From assembly GCA_944548615.1 (NCBI GenBank), contig OX155972.1, positions 13,712,842-13,776,841 on the forward strand: 64,000 nucleotides of DNA, in the 5' to 3' direction. The position numbers were made by a program, and so were the translations under genes. Of this stretch, positions 25,501 through 33,479 are shown in pieces; position 1 is the stretch's first letter, and every line of letters starts with the position of its first letter. This DNA is from Micropterix aruncella. Taxonomy: Eukaryota; Arthropoda; Insecta; Lepidoptera; Micropterigidae. The notes beneath the pieces are model-generated. The model saw only the letters and a list, made by a program, of their open reading frames with translations. It ran no database searches and had not been told where the DNA came from.

Positions 25501-28500
25501 ATTGGATCCATGGACCGAATTTTTTAAAATTAAAAACTAGGCGACTTGGCCTTCCTTGTTGATCCACAATATCCGCGCAATATGTGGTTACGTGGTAAAA
25601 TAACAGAAACATTCCCTGGGAAAGAAGGCCAGGTCAGAAATGTTACAATAAAATGTAAAGGCAAATATTATAAGCGTCCCGCGACTAAAATCGCAATTTT
25701 TCCCTCTCCAGAAAATAAGTAAAGAACTGTTTCTTTACCAAGGGGGGCATGTCAAGGGATTATACCATTTTAACGTCGCGGAAAATATATTTCATAAAAT
25801 AACAGCCACCAAAAATATTCCACAGGATAATATTAGAAAAATTCCAACCCTCTAAAGTGCAGTCATAAAACCACTTAAACAAATGCACGCCCCCTGCAAT
25901 AGTAATGGAACCTTTTACTATGGCAAGGATTTCGTAAAGATAAAGAAATACCTGCCATAAAAGCACTCAACGAAAAATACACATCCTGTCCATAGTCATA
26001 AAATAAACCGAAACTATTCGAAAATAGATAAGCAATAAACCCTTCCGGCCTAGGTAAGTACGTACACGTGTGCACATACACGAACAAAGGAAAAGGTCTG
26101 CGAGGACACGACGGAATATTTTTAAAAATAACATGCAAATTTTCCACTCCAAATTCACAAGCTTATACATAGTTTCTTTAGTAATAGTAATTTCTACATT
26201 TAAAAAACTGTTTATAATCTGTATTTAAGGATAATTTAATGCAAGATGTTTAATTAAGAATTCCGTGCTTAAACAATTAATAAATGTCGTTAGAATTTAA
26301 ATATATATGTCTTTATATAATAAATACAATAATATGTGCATTTAGTTTAGAAATTATTAATATGGAAAATTTCATGTAATTATCAGATAAGTAATACATA
26401 GTGATTTCCTTTGAGCTAATTAATCATATCATAATTTGCATGGCTCAAAAAATTATAATTTGAAATTCATAATTTATGTTTAGGCATACATAGAAGTAGG
26501 CGCTAATTAGTTAAGAAATATTAGATCAGGTTAAGCTTAATATTTAAAATAATTAAGGCATTTTTTGACACGTTATGCTCTCTGTTAACGAGTAGATAAA
26601 CCGAAGCCAGCATTCGTGAATGCAGCAATGGTGGGGGTGTTTCAATATTATATAAAAGGGAGGCGTTGCACCCTTACAATCAGTAATCAGTACGACGATA
26701 GTCGAGTAAACACGTCAGACTTGTGCTCCTAGAGGCTAGTTAAAGTTAAAGCCGTCAACTTGTAATATTCAAATAATTCAAAAGCGTTTTCTTAAAGAAA
26801 CTAGTTTGATAAGTTGATGTTTTATAAGTGTAAATTCTGTGTTTTTGAAGTATAGACTTTGTGAAAATAATAATAAGCCCTCCTAGTATTTAATTTGTTT
26901 ACATGTACATAATCCTAAAGGTCTAAATATTCGGCCTTTGAATTTAGTAAACGAACACTCACGTAATGAGACTTTTATTTATTTTCCTTTGTGATTAAAC
27001 CAAAAAATCGTGTAAAAAGTGAAGCGAAATTTCTGTGGTATCTGGAAATAAACTGCAGATTCCCGAGCCTAAAAAACGCCCGACGACTACAGCAGCTTAC
27101 AAGGAACTTCAGAGAGCGGTAAGAACTTTGGTTTATAACATGCCAATTCATGCCAATTCTTCATACTAGCACGGGGCGAGATCATGCCTTACAAGCAAGA
27201 AAACCAATACTAAAGATTAGCTTAATCATTATCGAGGAAATTCAGCAACAACGATCAATCTAAAGAGCAAATCTTTGGTTATAAAACCGCCCACGTCGCC
27301 GTGAATAAACATCGGGGACGTATTAAACCACAATTTCACAATCCAAAATTATATTAAATTTGGCCTTCGCAAGCTGAATTAATCAGACAATTTATAAGTG
27401 CAGTTTGTCACCTAAAATGCATTAAACCCGCACACCGTCTTTGCCATCATTTAAGACACGTCATAGAAACACTACCTTTCTAAGAAGTAACCAGTTCTTC
27501 CCTTTCTCTCCTCTTCCTCTCCCAATTTCCTCTCTTTGAGCATTATTAGTTTTAAATACCTTTACTGGTCTGTATTTTATGCAGACGAACGTAATAATCT
27601 TTATTTCCATAATGCGCGTATGTAACACTGGGATTAGGTTAGTTATAAGAGATTGCCATTTGGCAATAAGCTCGCCTTTTTGTAACAGTATTAAGTGCAA
27701 ATAAAGAGTATAATATTTATTATTATTATTATTATTTCGAGCAAGGTGACACTTGTGTGTCCTATATTTTATTCAGGAATGCTAACGTATTATTTTTTAT
27801 CGGTGCAAAAGCGCAAGAGGTAGATCCCAAGAAGATGGTCAGACATTAAATATGAAAGAGTCTACTTATCACAATTCCATAAGCTAGAGAGGATGACCGT
27901 TAAGAGAATCATTCCACAATGACTTTCAGTGAGTGATTATCATGATCGTCATTCACGAAGAACCCATTTCAGCGTGAGATAACATAAAATAAGAAAACCA
28001 CTTACTCATTGTATCAGGCTTTGTAGCTTGTATGTGTTCATAACCTGTTTCCTCTATGAAAAACATGACTGTGTCCAATAATGGATACATCCTATCCTGG
28101 TATTTCTTTTCCACGGTCAGCGAAGGGAACACCGTTCCCACTAAGTTGTACAGAACAGCAAGAGGAGTGAAATTGAGAGCCAAGGTGATGTGAATCGTGA
28201 GAACTTCCTCTGGGAAAAAAACAGCCATATCCATGGCGAGCAAAGCACCAACGTGTCCGCCGTGGAGGTAGTACTTTTTGTGTCCGAGGCGCTGCATGAG
28301 GTTACGCATCACGATTGCCATCTGGACAGGACCAAATCCAGGTTTAGCCGAAGCCTAAAAAATAAGACTTTGGTAATTTGTATACAGCATTAAACCGTTG
28401 ATTATTAGGGTGTTCAATGCCGTACTTCGTTTTGGCAGCTAGAATTTTACTACGAAACGCATCGTGTAGACGTCACTTATTGTAACAAAAATTGAACTCC

Positions 28501-31043
28501 TCTTTATTATTTACTTAAATATATAATATTTATAATATTTACTATTATTTACTTAAATATGTTATAATATTTACTATTGTTTACTTAAATACGTTAATTA
28601 AATTAAATACGTAAATGTTTTATTTGACTATCTGACTATCTGACTATCTAGTAATTTAATCATTTTGAATACCTATTGAGCCATATATCCATTTATATTA
28701 TAAATGTATACTATTTAATTTCTTTTAATATAATTATTTCTACGGCTGCTATTATAAAATGTAAGTATGTATCTAACTTTAATTTAATTTTGTAACTGTA
28801 TAACTTTTCTGCGAACCCCTGAATCACTAGTCAATCAGTTCAGTTGCGTTCAATACGAAACTATCTGCCTACCTGCATTATGGATAGCAATATTTACAGG
28901 GAAACGAGCGGAACGATACGATGCGAACTCGGAATACGATGCGACAATCACCTCTATATTGCAAAATAGGGGATTTGCGCTTGTGGATTATATTTTGCGG
29001 TTATAAAAACTAGAAAATTAACAAAATAATAAAATAAATAATAATAATAATAATAATAATGATTATAAATTAAAATTAAAATTAAAATAGAAATCATTAA
29101 AAATATATATATTTTAGATCTTTCCTGACACAACCTGACACAACCGTGGCACTCTAGTGTGACTCCCGAAGTGAGCTCGCCTTAACACAGGGGTGCCTAG
29201 CAAGGCGGGCTCGGCTGCTCTTTGCTTAGCATAATAGAAATATTATCATTTGCGTTTAACGTATGCGCTATGTAACCTAGGCTCAGACAGATGTATAATG
29301 TGTATATAACTTTAAAAGCATACGACGGCATTTTATAAAGTGACATTTTATTTTCTGTTGTGCTCATGAAGTTTAATGTATATGTATATGTAAATAAAAA
29401 ATAAAAAAAAAAAAAAAAAATTGTTAATTTGGTTTACATGTGAACACCGTTGACTACGTAACGACGTTTAATACGTAATAATTGTGCATCTAATGTTCAG
29501 GTGGACGACATTCAATCTCTCCGTAATATTGCTGTAGCATAAACAGCTTAGAATTATGATATTATTGTTATCATTTCTTAAATGATATGGTTTTAATAAA
29601 AAAGAATATTTTATTAACCTACATACTTCGGAAAAGGAGGAGATTATTAATTCGGTTGTATCTTTTTTTATGTTTGTTACCTTAGAACTCTGTCATTTAT
29701 GAACCGATTTGGATAATTCTTTTTTATTTGAAAGAATATACTTACAGATTGGTCCCATTTTTATCAAAATCCTGTTCTGATGATGGGATCCATAAGGAAT
29801 TAAGGGAACTCATGAAATATTTTCATATGAAATTGAAAATTTACATGTTGGTTCAATTCCGATGACAATGTATTTTTATGGTAAGAATGACCTGATTCTA
29901 CACCATGAGTTGGGGTGAGGGGGCTCCTTAACGGTCAAAAGCACAGACACGAAATTTTGTATACTCATTCAGTTATGATAGCCCGTTCTAAGTTTTACCA
30001 TGACATGACTGCTGCACCCAGAGTTGGCTCCCGACGAGGGGATTCCTCAACGGTCAACAGCACATACATAGAATATTGTATACGCATTTCATTATGATAT
30101 CACCATGACATTTAAGTATCACCATGTCATTTCTGCTGAAATTATTAAACAAAATAGAGTCGGTTTTTTTTGTTAAAATTTTGTCTATTATTTTAAAACT
30201 TTTGATTGCAATGTTATTATAGATGGCCAAATAAGTATATTTTAATTTTGACGGATAATGTTATCAGCACCACCCACATGTCGACGGAATAAAGGGATTT
30301 TAAAAACATAATATGGCCCTTAACAATCGTTTTCCTAAATGTAATCAAAGATAAAAATCCTAAAAGTAATGAAAATCCGTAAAATCACCTGCGACAACCC
30401 GCATCCCGGCAAACTTGGCACGATCACCTCAAACACAAAATCATGCTCCTTTCTAGGTGTCGTCAACATCGGTATCATCTCGTAGAACTCTCTGACTGAT
30501 CCAGGCCAGCTGTGCATGAGCAGAAGTGGCACCACCTTCACATTCCTGGCCACCGTAGGTTTTACATGGATGTAGTGAATATCCAGGCCCTGGATGTTAG
30601 TCACGAACTGAGGGTATTGGTTAAGGAAGGTTTCTTGCTTTTTGAAGTTGTAATCGTTGGCCCAGAATTTGATGACTTTCTGAAGATAGTCGTTGTTGAA
30701 GCCATACTCGAAGCCTACTCCTTCGAGAGGAGCAAAAGACGGCGATTTGGCTAGCCTGGCTTTCAAATCGATAACAATCTGAAAAATTTACAAAATATAA
30801 AATATCCCCTTCTTCCTCGCTTTTATTCTTTTCTAAATTTCGTCTTATATAGACCTCTTCTGAGAATTGGACTTTGAACGGTCGTATGGATGTGTCAATT
30901 TTCTTGGCGCTTCCCGGTCCCCACCATTTTTCCAACTCCAGTTTTGGCAGATCAGGTACATAAGTGAGTTTTTGATATATATAACCAATAGTGAATGTTG
31001 TCACGACGAAGAACAGAAGAAAAAGTATCTTGCAGCATCCCAT
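7323..31043 (-). CDS. Jheh: JHEH-like copy B, complete five-exon gene (gene span)
   Basis: On the minus strand the exons are 30855-31043, 30389-30778, 28006-28354, 11001-11235 and 7323-7557. They sum to 1398 nt, giving 465 amino acids plus a stop, the usual size for insect JHEH (about 460). Every junction is GT-AG and phases join cleanly (0, 0, 1, 2). The product has an N-terminal membrane anchor (residues about 6-23), WWGPGSAKK, the alpha/beta-hydrolase core, and GGHF near the C-terminus. Known family chemistry is a two-step opening of the juvenile hormone epoxide via an Asp ester. Here the nucleophile motif is GGHVG (Asp to His) and the oxyanion motif is HSWP instead of HGWP. Both tyrosine positions (TGYEHIQ, MRLY), the acidic residue (FKHEIIY) and the His (GGHF) remain. 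It is probably expressed but catalytically altered or dead. Introns 3 (16.8 kb) and 4 (3.4 kb) are packed with transposons. Assigning exons 4-5 to exons 1-3 is inference from order, strand and phase. Confidence 0.82.
7655..7925 (-). mobile_element. Probable LINE 3' end in JHEH-B intron 4
   Basis: The segment begins (plus strand) with CTTCTTCTTCTTTGGGTGCC and CTCCAACTAGTGAAGGTTGG, which resembles the inverted 3' terminus of insect LINEs with a GAA-type tail. No protein domain could be read. The neighbouring minus-strand ORF at 7915-8259 is unrecognised and shows no conserved motif, so I do not call it a gene. Confidence 0.35.
8640..8775 (+). repeat. Dispersed repeat pair (also at 59405-59545)
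   Basis: The sequence around CACACACAAAAGAGTACA, GCCAAGTGGCAATATCTTCC and AAAGGAGTCATA recurs at 59405-59545 in intron 3 of copy C with roughly 85-90% identity by eye. It looks like the 3' part of a retroelement. The remaining 8260-9237 is AT-rich and non-coding, apart from a small purine-rich patch at 8850-8900. Confidence 0.5.
9238..10640. repeat. GC-rich fold-back (long inverted-repeat) element
   Basis: Bases 9238-9830 and about 10000-10640 are largely inverse complements. For example, CAACTACAATGGGCGAACCC at 9241 pairs with the GGGCTCGCCCGTTGTAGTTG stretch ending at about 10451. The CCACCCCCGCTCTATAGGAA stretch near 9628 pairs with TTCCTATAGAGCGGGGGTGG near 10047. The middle (9830-10000) is also GC-rich. 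Base composition contrasts sharply with the AT-rich surroundings. Related single arms occur at 17120-17830, 47214-48260, 54855-55265 and 57945-58160. Several overlapping short ORFs match no family I know. It behaves like a non-autonomous fold-back transposon or scrambled high-GC repeat; the class is unknown. Confidence 0.6.
11001..11235 (-). CDS. Jheh: JHEH-like copy B, exon 4
   Basis: 235 nt, acceptor TATATTTCAG|GTATAG. It encodes IALRDSPSGLAAYILEKFST, then WTNKDFRKLPDGGL, then DLLDNIMIYWVSESITTS and MRLYFEYF, highly conserved in microsomal epoxide hydrolases. The tyrosine in MRLY corresponds to the second epoxide-polarising tyrosine. It ends in phase 2 at TATAA|GTAATT. It is not linked to any nearer exon 3, so it is assigned to copy B across a 16.8-kb intron. 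Confidence 0.85.
11400..12840 (+). pseudogene. Tc1-like transposase pseudogene split by a MITE
   Basis: Broken frames between 11400 and 11836 give KKWTAQTGAY..., LFGSNGTKYV-type and LWGCFSIHEMGP segments. After the interruption at 11837-12483 the protein resumes with FIFQQDN, LNVIESHLDIL-type and RPHRLQDSS-like stretches to about 12830. FQQDN and WGCFS are hallmark blocks of the Tc1/mariner DDE transposase. Several frameshifts and stops make it inactive. It lies upstream of JHEH-B exon 4, inside intron 3. Confidence 0.7.
11837..12483. mobile_element. piggyBac-type MITE nested in the Tc1 copy
   Basis: The 647-bp insert begins CCCTTCGGCTACGTAACGAC right after TTAA (11833-11836) and ends CTACTCGAAGGG followed by TTCA (12484-12487), a one-base-decayed TTAA. 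TTAA target duplication and CCC...GGG ends are diagnostic of the piggyBac superfamily. There is no transposase inside. A related GTTGACTACGTAACGAC stretch occurs near 29448-29466. Confidence 0.7.
13000..13190 (+). mobile_element. 5'-truncated LINE 3' end with (ATT)n tail
   Basis: The sequence TTAATTTTTACCGCATAACA, then TAAGATATTGCTTTTAGG, then CTCGCCTTTTTGTTTAAGC, then an ATT-repeat tail matches the inverse complement of the LINE end at 55265-55400. The 27625-27737 tail is related. It is a severely truncated copy. The region 12840-13000 is AT-rich with nothing recognisable. Confidence 0.65.
13435..13857. other. Unassigned intronic stretch with TTTG microsatellite
   Basis: A (TTTG)n tract at 13455-13472 is followed by a GC-moderate stretch (TTTCACAATGGGCGGGTTTA, CATAACGGGTGCAGAGGTG). 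It may be a LINE 3' UTR in minus orientation, but no protein motif was seen. It lies in intron 3 of copy B. Confidence 0.3.
13866..14720. mobile_element. Non-autonomous hAT-like element with 8-bp target duplication
   Basis: The 855-bp element has ends TAGTGATACCACGAAT... and (inverse complement of the right end) TAGTGACGCAACGAAA.... It is flanked by CTTGTAAC (13858-13865) and CTTGTAAA (14721-14728), an 8-bp target duplication with one mismatch, as expected for hAT elements. Both subterminal regions are filled with repeats of ATTCGG/CCGAAT, many as the palindrome ATTCGGCCGAAT. The centre has no intact transposase ORF. Confidence 0.75.
14792..15275 (-). pseudogene. Penelope-like reverse transcriptase fragment
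   Basis: On the minus strand the frames read LPISYADMLQQYLASCYF, YYKQIDG, then (after a frameshift near 15135) MGCPVLPIVSDLYMEYFEEL and VEKDGSLPFLDVKVTRRSKG. These are RT blocks of Penelope-like elements. The segment between the FEELAIKT and HTYKNQIQ blocks is shortened, so the YxDD catalytic block is missing. No GIY-YIG endonuclease is visible. It is inactive. 15300-15900 holds only AT-rich sequence ending in an (AAAT)n tract at 15893-15925. Confidence 0.75.
16079..16862 (-). other. JHEH-B intron 3 block homologous to copies A and C, split by a LINE
   Basis: 16079-16197 and 16776-16862 together match 740-920 of copy A's intron, for example CATACTTAAAAGTAGAT and GCAGCGTGTATAATAC. The interruption is the LINE at 16198-16764. 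This marks the ancestral intron 3 of copy B, now displaced by insertions from its other part at 27738-27960. Confidence 0.6.
16198..16764 (-). mobile_element. 5'-truncated LINE with RNase H-type C-terminus and 11-bp TSD
   Basis: On the minus strand 16298-16760 encodes GVPFATGKKIIRDCLEQEHR, then KNLRTTIGLLTGHTTLRAHL, then CRICGEEPEDSIHIVGRCPG and a stop. This is the RNase H/Cys-His C-terminal region of jockey- or R1-type LINE ORF2. The 3' end runs leftwards into a (GTA)n tail. The target duplication TTGCGAACGTA is present at 16187-16197 and 16765-16775. The same 3' terminus (CCAGCCCTTGATGTCACC...) is found at 53913-54003. Confidence 0.8.
17120..17830. repeat. GC-rich repeat family, single arm
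   Basis: It starts TCAACTACAATGGGCGAACC and shares CAGAAGACTTGG, GTCAAGCTCCGCCAC and CCACCCCCGCT stretches with 9238-9700. It shares AGGAGGCTTCTGAATAGGAG with 47334-47353. There is no recognised protein. It lies immediately 5' of a LINE fragment in intron 3 of copy B. Confidence 0.6.
17831..18173 (+). pseudogene. LINE reverse transcriptase C-terminus, left half (split by BEL)
   Basis: The plus strand reads LLNKLERLQNVCIRFIFGLR, then YDHVSEYRAQLEWLPVR, a stop, RRKVQLALLYRVL... and ends IYETRR. This is the C-terminal region of jockey/CR1-like RTs, similar to the copy at 55520-56053. The reading is cut at 18173 by the BEL 5' LTR and continues at 27435 as CHHLRHVIETLPF-stop followed by a 3' UTR. 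Nonsense codons and frameshifts are present. Confidence 0.75.
19375..21243 (+). mobile_element. piggyBac-like transposon nested in the BEL LTR
   Basis: 1869 bp with ends CCCTTGTCAGG and CCTGACGAGGG, flanked by TTAA on both sides (19371-19374, 21244-21247). The uninterrupted 3' LTR carries a single TTAA at the same place. Both subterminal regions contain the short motif GGTACAATTGTACC. The coding region inside is internally deleted, so the copy is non-autonomous. It is the youngest layer of the nest. Confidence 0.93.
19887..20924 (+). pseudogene. piggyBac transposase, frameshifted and internally deleted
   Basis: The N-terminal part has ITRDRFKMMLRFIRFD. After a frameshift near 20050 it continues with ECITIDEQLFPFRGHTKFMQ, YIPSKPAKYGLKIF and NVGERTVLDLV..GSGRNVTTDN. 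The middle catalytic region is then missing, and the protein resumes with GGVDIRDKMLAEYTVKRRT and a C-terminal Cys-rich domain (CYVCREL, CDEHSLAKTICITC). The DDE transposase domain therefore lacks its later catalytic segment. It cannot be active without help in trans. Confidence 0.88.
21356..21454 (+). other. BEL primer-binding region and leader
   Basis: Directly after the 5' LTR lies TACCCCATCTTTTGGTCC, the expected place for the tRNA primer-binding site, followed by an A-rich leader to the Gag ATG at 21455. The specific tRNA cannot be named by eye. Confidence 0.45.
21455..23503 (+). pseudogene. BEL Gag with zinc knuckles and protease, one internal stop
   Basis: From the ATG at 21455 the frame runs to a TAA at 22640-22642 and then continues in the same frame to a TGA at 23501-23503. 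Residues about 95-185 form an alanine-rich charged coiled coil. A Gag (DUF1759-type) domain with PRFSGDSREWPIYAALF follows. After the stop come the CCHC knuckles CLKCRKTNHKTYDC and CKKCLRKGHSHRDC, then the DUF1758-type retropepsin with ALCDEGSTVTLIE. Single nonsense codons suggest moderate age. Confidence 0.85.
23504..25735 (+). pseudogene. BEL Pol: RT and RNase H, frameshifted, integrase mostly deleted
   Basis: The frame runs past the TGA at 23501-23503 through IGIDHWHLI and ASRLGWTLGG and hits a frameshift near 24120. It then continues RRLVFDCAAKS, FTADIKEMFLQV and HYMDDYLDS (catalytic YMDD), followed by the Peptidase_A17-type region. RNase H has LHVFADASEKAYAAV, LPRLELQAATLA and LWSDSRTVLSWI. 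After SDWRWVPSKLNPADHATR the sequence jumps to DPQYPRNMWLRGKI... and RPATKIAIF, the very C-terminus of BEL integrase. The HHCC and DDE integrase core has been deleted. Confidence 0.88.
25750..27434 (+). repeat. BEL 3' LTR
   Basis: 1685 bp, uninterrupted by piggyBac. It is nearly identical to the 5' LTR except for about 355 extra bases at about 26027-26400, and it ends GCACA followed by the target duplication CCGTC. It gives the empty-site sequence for the piggyBac insertion (GACGTATTAAACC at about 27318). Confidence 0.9.
27435..27737 (+). mobile_element. LINE 3' end, right half after the BEL insertion
   Basis: It continues the LINE of 17831-18173 from the duplicated CCGTC: CHHLRHVIETLPF-stop, a 3' UTR with GGGATTAGGTTAGTTATAAG and GCAATAAGCTCGCCTTTTTG, and an (ATT)n tail at about 27712-27737. 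Its 3' UTR resembles 13073-13190 and the inverse of 55270-55360. Confidence 0.75.
27738..28005 (-). other. JHEH-B intron 3, exon-proximal conserved part
   Basis: Homologous to 1000-1290 of copy A and, inverted, to 54657-54860 of copy C. Shared features include the TTTCGAGCAAGG stretch, GAGAGGATGACCGTTAAGAG and GAGTGATTATCATGAT. It fixes the original continuity of intron 3 before the LINE/BEL/piggyBac insertions. Confidence 0.6.
28006..28354 (-). CDS. Jheh: JHEH-like copy B, exon 3
   Basis: 349 nt ending in phase 1. The peptide has ASAKPGFGP, RNLMQRLGHKKYYLHGGHVG, FPEEVLTIH and TGYEHIQATKPDTM. The HGGHVG block aligns with QGGDWG of active enzymes, so His replaces the catalytic Asp. The tyrosine of the SGY-type motif is kept. 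The donor ATGA|GTAAGT gives Ser instead of the usual Gly at the junction to exon 4. Confidence 0.88.
28500..29425. other. AT-rich intron 2 sequence of copy B with small tandem repeats
   Basis: 28510-28600 has three imperfect roughly 40-base repeats of TTTACTTAAATA. 29036-29060 is an (ATA)n tract, and 29398-29420 is a poly(A)-like tail that may mark a retroposon end. A G/C-richer patch at 29130-29230 (CACTCTAGTGTGACTCCCG) has no recognisable coding content. Confidence 0.4.
29620..30150 (+). repeat. Dispersed repeat with tandem units of about 120 bp, second copy
   Basis: Colinear with 5080-5760: CGGAAAAGGAGGAGATTATT, CTGTTCTGATGATGGGATCC, then tandem units with CTCAACGGTCAACAGCACA and ACACGAAATTTTGTATAC. 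It sits in intron 2 of copy B, whereas the first copy is upstream of copy A, so it inserted independently or amplified separately. Confidence 0.6.
30389..30778 (-). CDS. Jheh: JHEH-like copy B, exon 2
   Basis: 130 codons in phase 0 on both sides. The peptide runs IVIDLKARL, then GVGFEYGFNNDYLQ, then NIQGLDIHYIHVKP, then LLLMHSWPGSVREFYE and VPSLPGCGLSQ. This is the epoxide-hydrolase N-terminal domain plus the first strands of the alpha/beta-hydrolase fold. HSWP replaces the family's HGWP oxyanion-hole motif. Intron 1 is only 76 nt. Confidence 0.88.
30855..31043 (-). CDS. Jheh: JHEH-like copy B, exon 1
   Basis: It encodes 63 residues beginning MGCCKILFLLFF, a hydrophobic signal anchor that would place the protein in the endoplasmic reticulum membrane. 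VPDLPKLELEKWWGPGSAKK and IRPFKVQF follow, the conserved N-terminal domain of JHEH/microsomal epoxide hydrolases. The start is supported by the same ATG in copies A and C. A splice acceptor (TTGTTTTCAG) abuts the ATG, suggesting an upstream non-coding exon. The 3' border is GAAGAG|GTCTAT. Confidence 0.85.
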
Positions 31044-31257
31044 CTGAAAACAATTTAGTAATAGAAATGTTTAAATATGTTGTGAACACTACCATAAATA
31101 TCTATTTTAAAATCGTATGACTCAATACGATGTAAATGTGTGATATTATCTAATTCAAGGCCGTGACAGTAAAAAAAATATGCTGTTAAGTAACAAGTAC
31201 ATTTTTATATCCTATCTTTATTTCAATAACTGTAGGCAATGCGAATTTAATATCATT

Positions 31258-32070
31258 TTACTTTCCCGGCAAAGGAAAAGTATTGTGAACGCAATTCTCT
31301 TTGTATGTGTGTCTGTAACTCGGTATGTATTCCTCCACGATAGCGCCCAAACGCCTCATCCGACTGAGATAAAATTTGGCTTGCACGCATCATTTGGTCA
31401 TGGCAATAGTTGAAAAGATGTGGTTAAAAATCGGTCAACCGGGGAGGTAGTCATACTTCATTGTCGAAATATTGGATTTAAAGACTTGAAATTGGGTACA
31501 CAGATGCCTTGTTGGAAAAAAAACACATACTGAAATTTTCTTTCGAATATCTAGTATACAAATGACACAAATAATTTTAAACTCCGCCATATTTAAGAAA
31601 TCACTACATCATATTGGAAAAATACTATTTTATTACCACGGAACATACTACGAATAAAGTACGAGAAACTATTAAAAGACTACGAAATACTATTAAAAGC
31701 TATAAAATCTTAGAAATACATCCGTGATTTTAATCGAACACATATGCCTTGTTGGGAAAAAACAACATTGTGAAATTTGGAATATATAATATACAAGCGA
31801 CACAAATAATGTTATACTCCGCCATATTCAAGAAAATACTACATTATATTTGAAAAATACAGTGTTAATACCACGGAAAATACAACAATTATAGTAGGAG
31901 GCACTACTAAAAGACTACGGAAATACTACTAAAATACTTAAAAAATACTACTCGAACACTATAAAAATTTTGGAAATACATCCGCGATTTTATTACCAGC
32001 CCCCCTCCCAGGTAGGGGAAAGGGGTGGGGAATGGGGGATTGGCGAGCGTGGGAGAGTGCTTGAGAGTTA
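31258..32070. repeat. Dispersed repeat in the 5' flank of copy B
   Basis: It begins TTTTACTTTCCCGGCAAAGG, like 3205-3240. Two tandem versions of about 240 bp follow (GATGCCTTGTTGGAAAAAAA at about 31505 and TATGCCTTGTTGGGAAAAAA at about 31743) with repeated AAATACTACTAAAAGACTAC patches. It ends in a C/G-run patch at 31995-32035. There is no ORF of note. Confidence 0.5.
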
Positions 32071-33140
32071 GCGCATTTAAAAAAAAATATGTATGGAATG
32101 TCGTTTATGTCATATTATGACTACGTCGTTAAAGTGAAAAAAAAACTAGTTTTCCCATTAAGTTGATTGTTATTTTATTGTATTTTTTAATATATATTAT
32201 AAAAGACTTTTTTACCACAAAAGACGACCAGATAATAAATAGGTTACATAATATTAAATAAAACAAATTACTTTGTAATAAAATTATCAAAAAATATATG
32301 TAGTATAGGCACGTGTTGTTTGCGTTAACAAAATGAGCGTTAACAAATATTTAAAAATGACAAAATTTAGTAATCCTTGACAAGCGAACCTATATAAAAT
32401 AACAGTAATAATAAAATAACAACCCGGCTAATAAAAAAAATAAATACAATATTATTTTTTTAACAAATTATTTGTTTCTTTGTGTGCAATAATCCACAAA
32501 TTATTCCATTGTGTAAAAGACATCGACAGGCAAAAAATTCCTCAGTGCTTCGTTAAATTGTGTATACAATTTAATATGATTCAAGCGGCATGGGGACATA
32601 CCTTAATATTTTGATTCCTGCATATTTTTATGGATTCATGCATTCGCTAAGTTTTTTCATTATAACACAAAATATTTGAAAATGCCTGGCGATATTTACC
32701 TTAATTATTTTAGGCAAATGAGTCTATTGTTACCTTTATATATTTTGTATATGTTGGTCATAACAACATTAACATAACATAACAGCATTCGCTAACTTTA
32801 TTGTTATTTTAAAACAAAATATTAAAAAATGTACAACAATTTTTACTCTAATTATTACAGGTAATTATTAGTGGATATTTACTTTTAGTTGAAATTGTAG
32901 ATACTCGATTTACGACAGATGAGATTAATATATTTAATTATACGACAGACTAACAAAACACGAAGTTAAACCAATAAGAAGGCACCGAGAGCTCGATCAA
33001 AATATCGCCAAAACTAACAAGAATTAGCTTTTATCACAAATGAACTAAGAAAATTATAACTAAAAAAATTAGCTCTTATTACAAATGTGAAGGCTGTTCA
33101 TTTCTGTTCAGGATTCAAAAATAAAAATTAAACGGAAAAC
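32071..33140. repeat. JHEH 5'-flank module, copy next to B
   Basis: Homologous to 3540-4400 and 37330-38460: TTAAATAAAACAAATTACTT at about 32260, ACAAATTATTTGTTTCTTTG at about 32463, CGATTTACGACAGATGAG at about 32908, and AACCAGCTTTACAACGTGG at about 33136. It is non-coding and part of the duplicated unit. Confidence 0.6.
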
Positions 33141-33479
33141 CAGCTTTACAACGTGGTTTATAGGTGAACCACATCAATTAAAACTGTATAATATTCAGCA
33201 ACATTTTGTATTTTCCTTCTATTCCGTCGATCATAGCGAATATTGAATTTGTATGATAAAAATTGGTACCACTGTACTTGCCTGTTCTCAAATAGTCCAA
33301 AAAGGTATCGATAAATTTTTATACCTATAGTGTGAGGGGGTGGTCCGTCTCTCCTCTTGATTTAGGAGCGATGGACCAGGTTTGTTACTAGTGAGATGGA
33401 CCAATTAAAATTCGCTTTTTTTAGTTTAGTAAATGGGACTGTGGAGCTGATATGTGTAATGAGGTTTTAATATGTAATG

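Larger units (their letters stand above)
18174..27434 (+). mobile_element. BEL/Pao LTR retrotransposon, full length but defective
   Basis: Direct LTRs begin TGTCAAGGGATTATA (18174 and 25750) and end ACCCGCACA (21355 and 27434). The element is flanked by the 5-bp target duplication CCGTC (18169-18173 and 27435-27439), as expected for BEL elements. The internal region 21356-25749 encodes Gag, protease, RT and RNase H but has nonsense codons, a frameshift and a large integrase deletion. A polypurine tract (AAGGGGGGCA) precedes the 3' LTR. A piggyBac copy sits in the 5' LTR. The whole element lies in a LINE inside intron 3 of JHEH-B. Confidence 0.92.

Noticed and set aside
28190..28393. Plus-strand ORFs opposite JHEH exons (also 2513-2782 and 30512-30754)
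   Set aside because: They are the complement of conserved JHEH exons and carry no independent signal.
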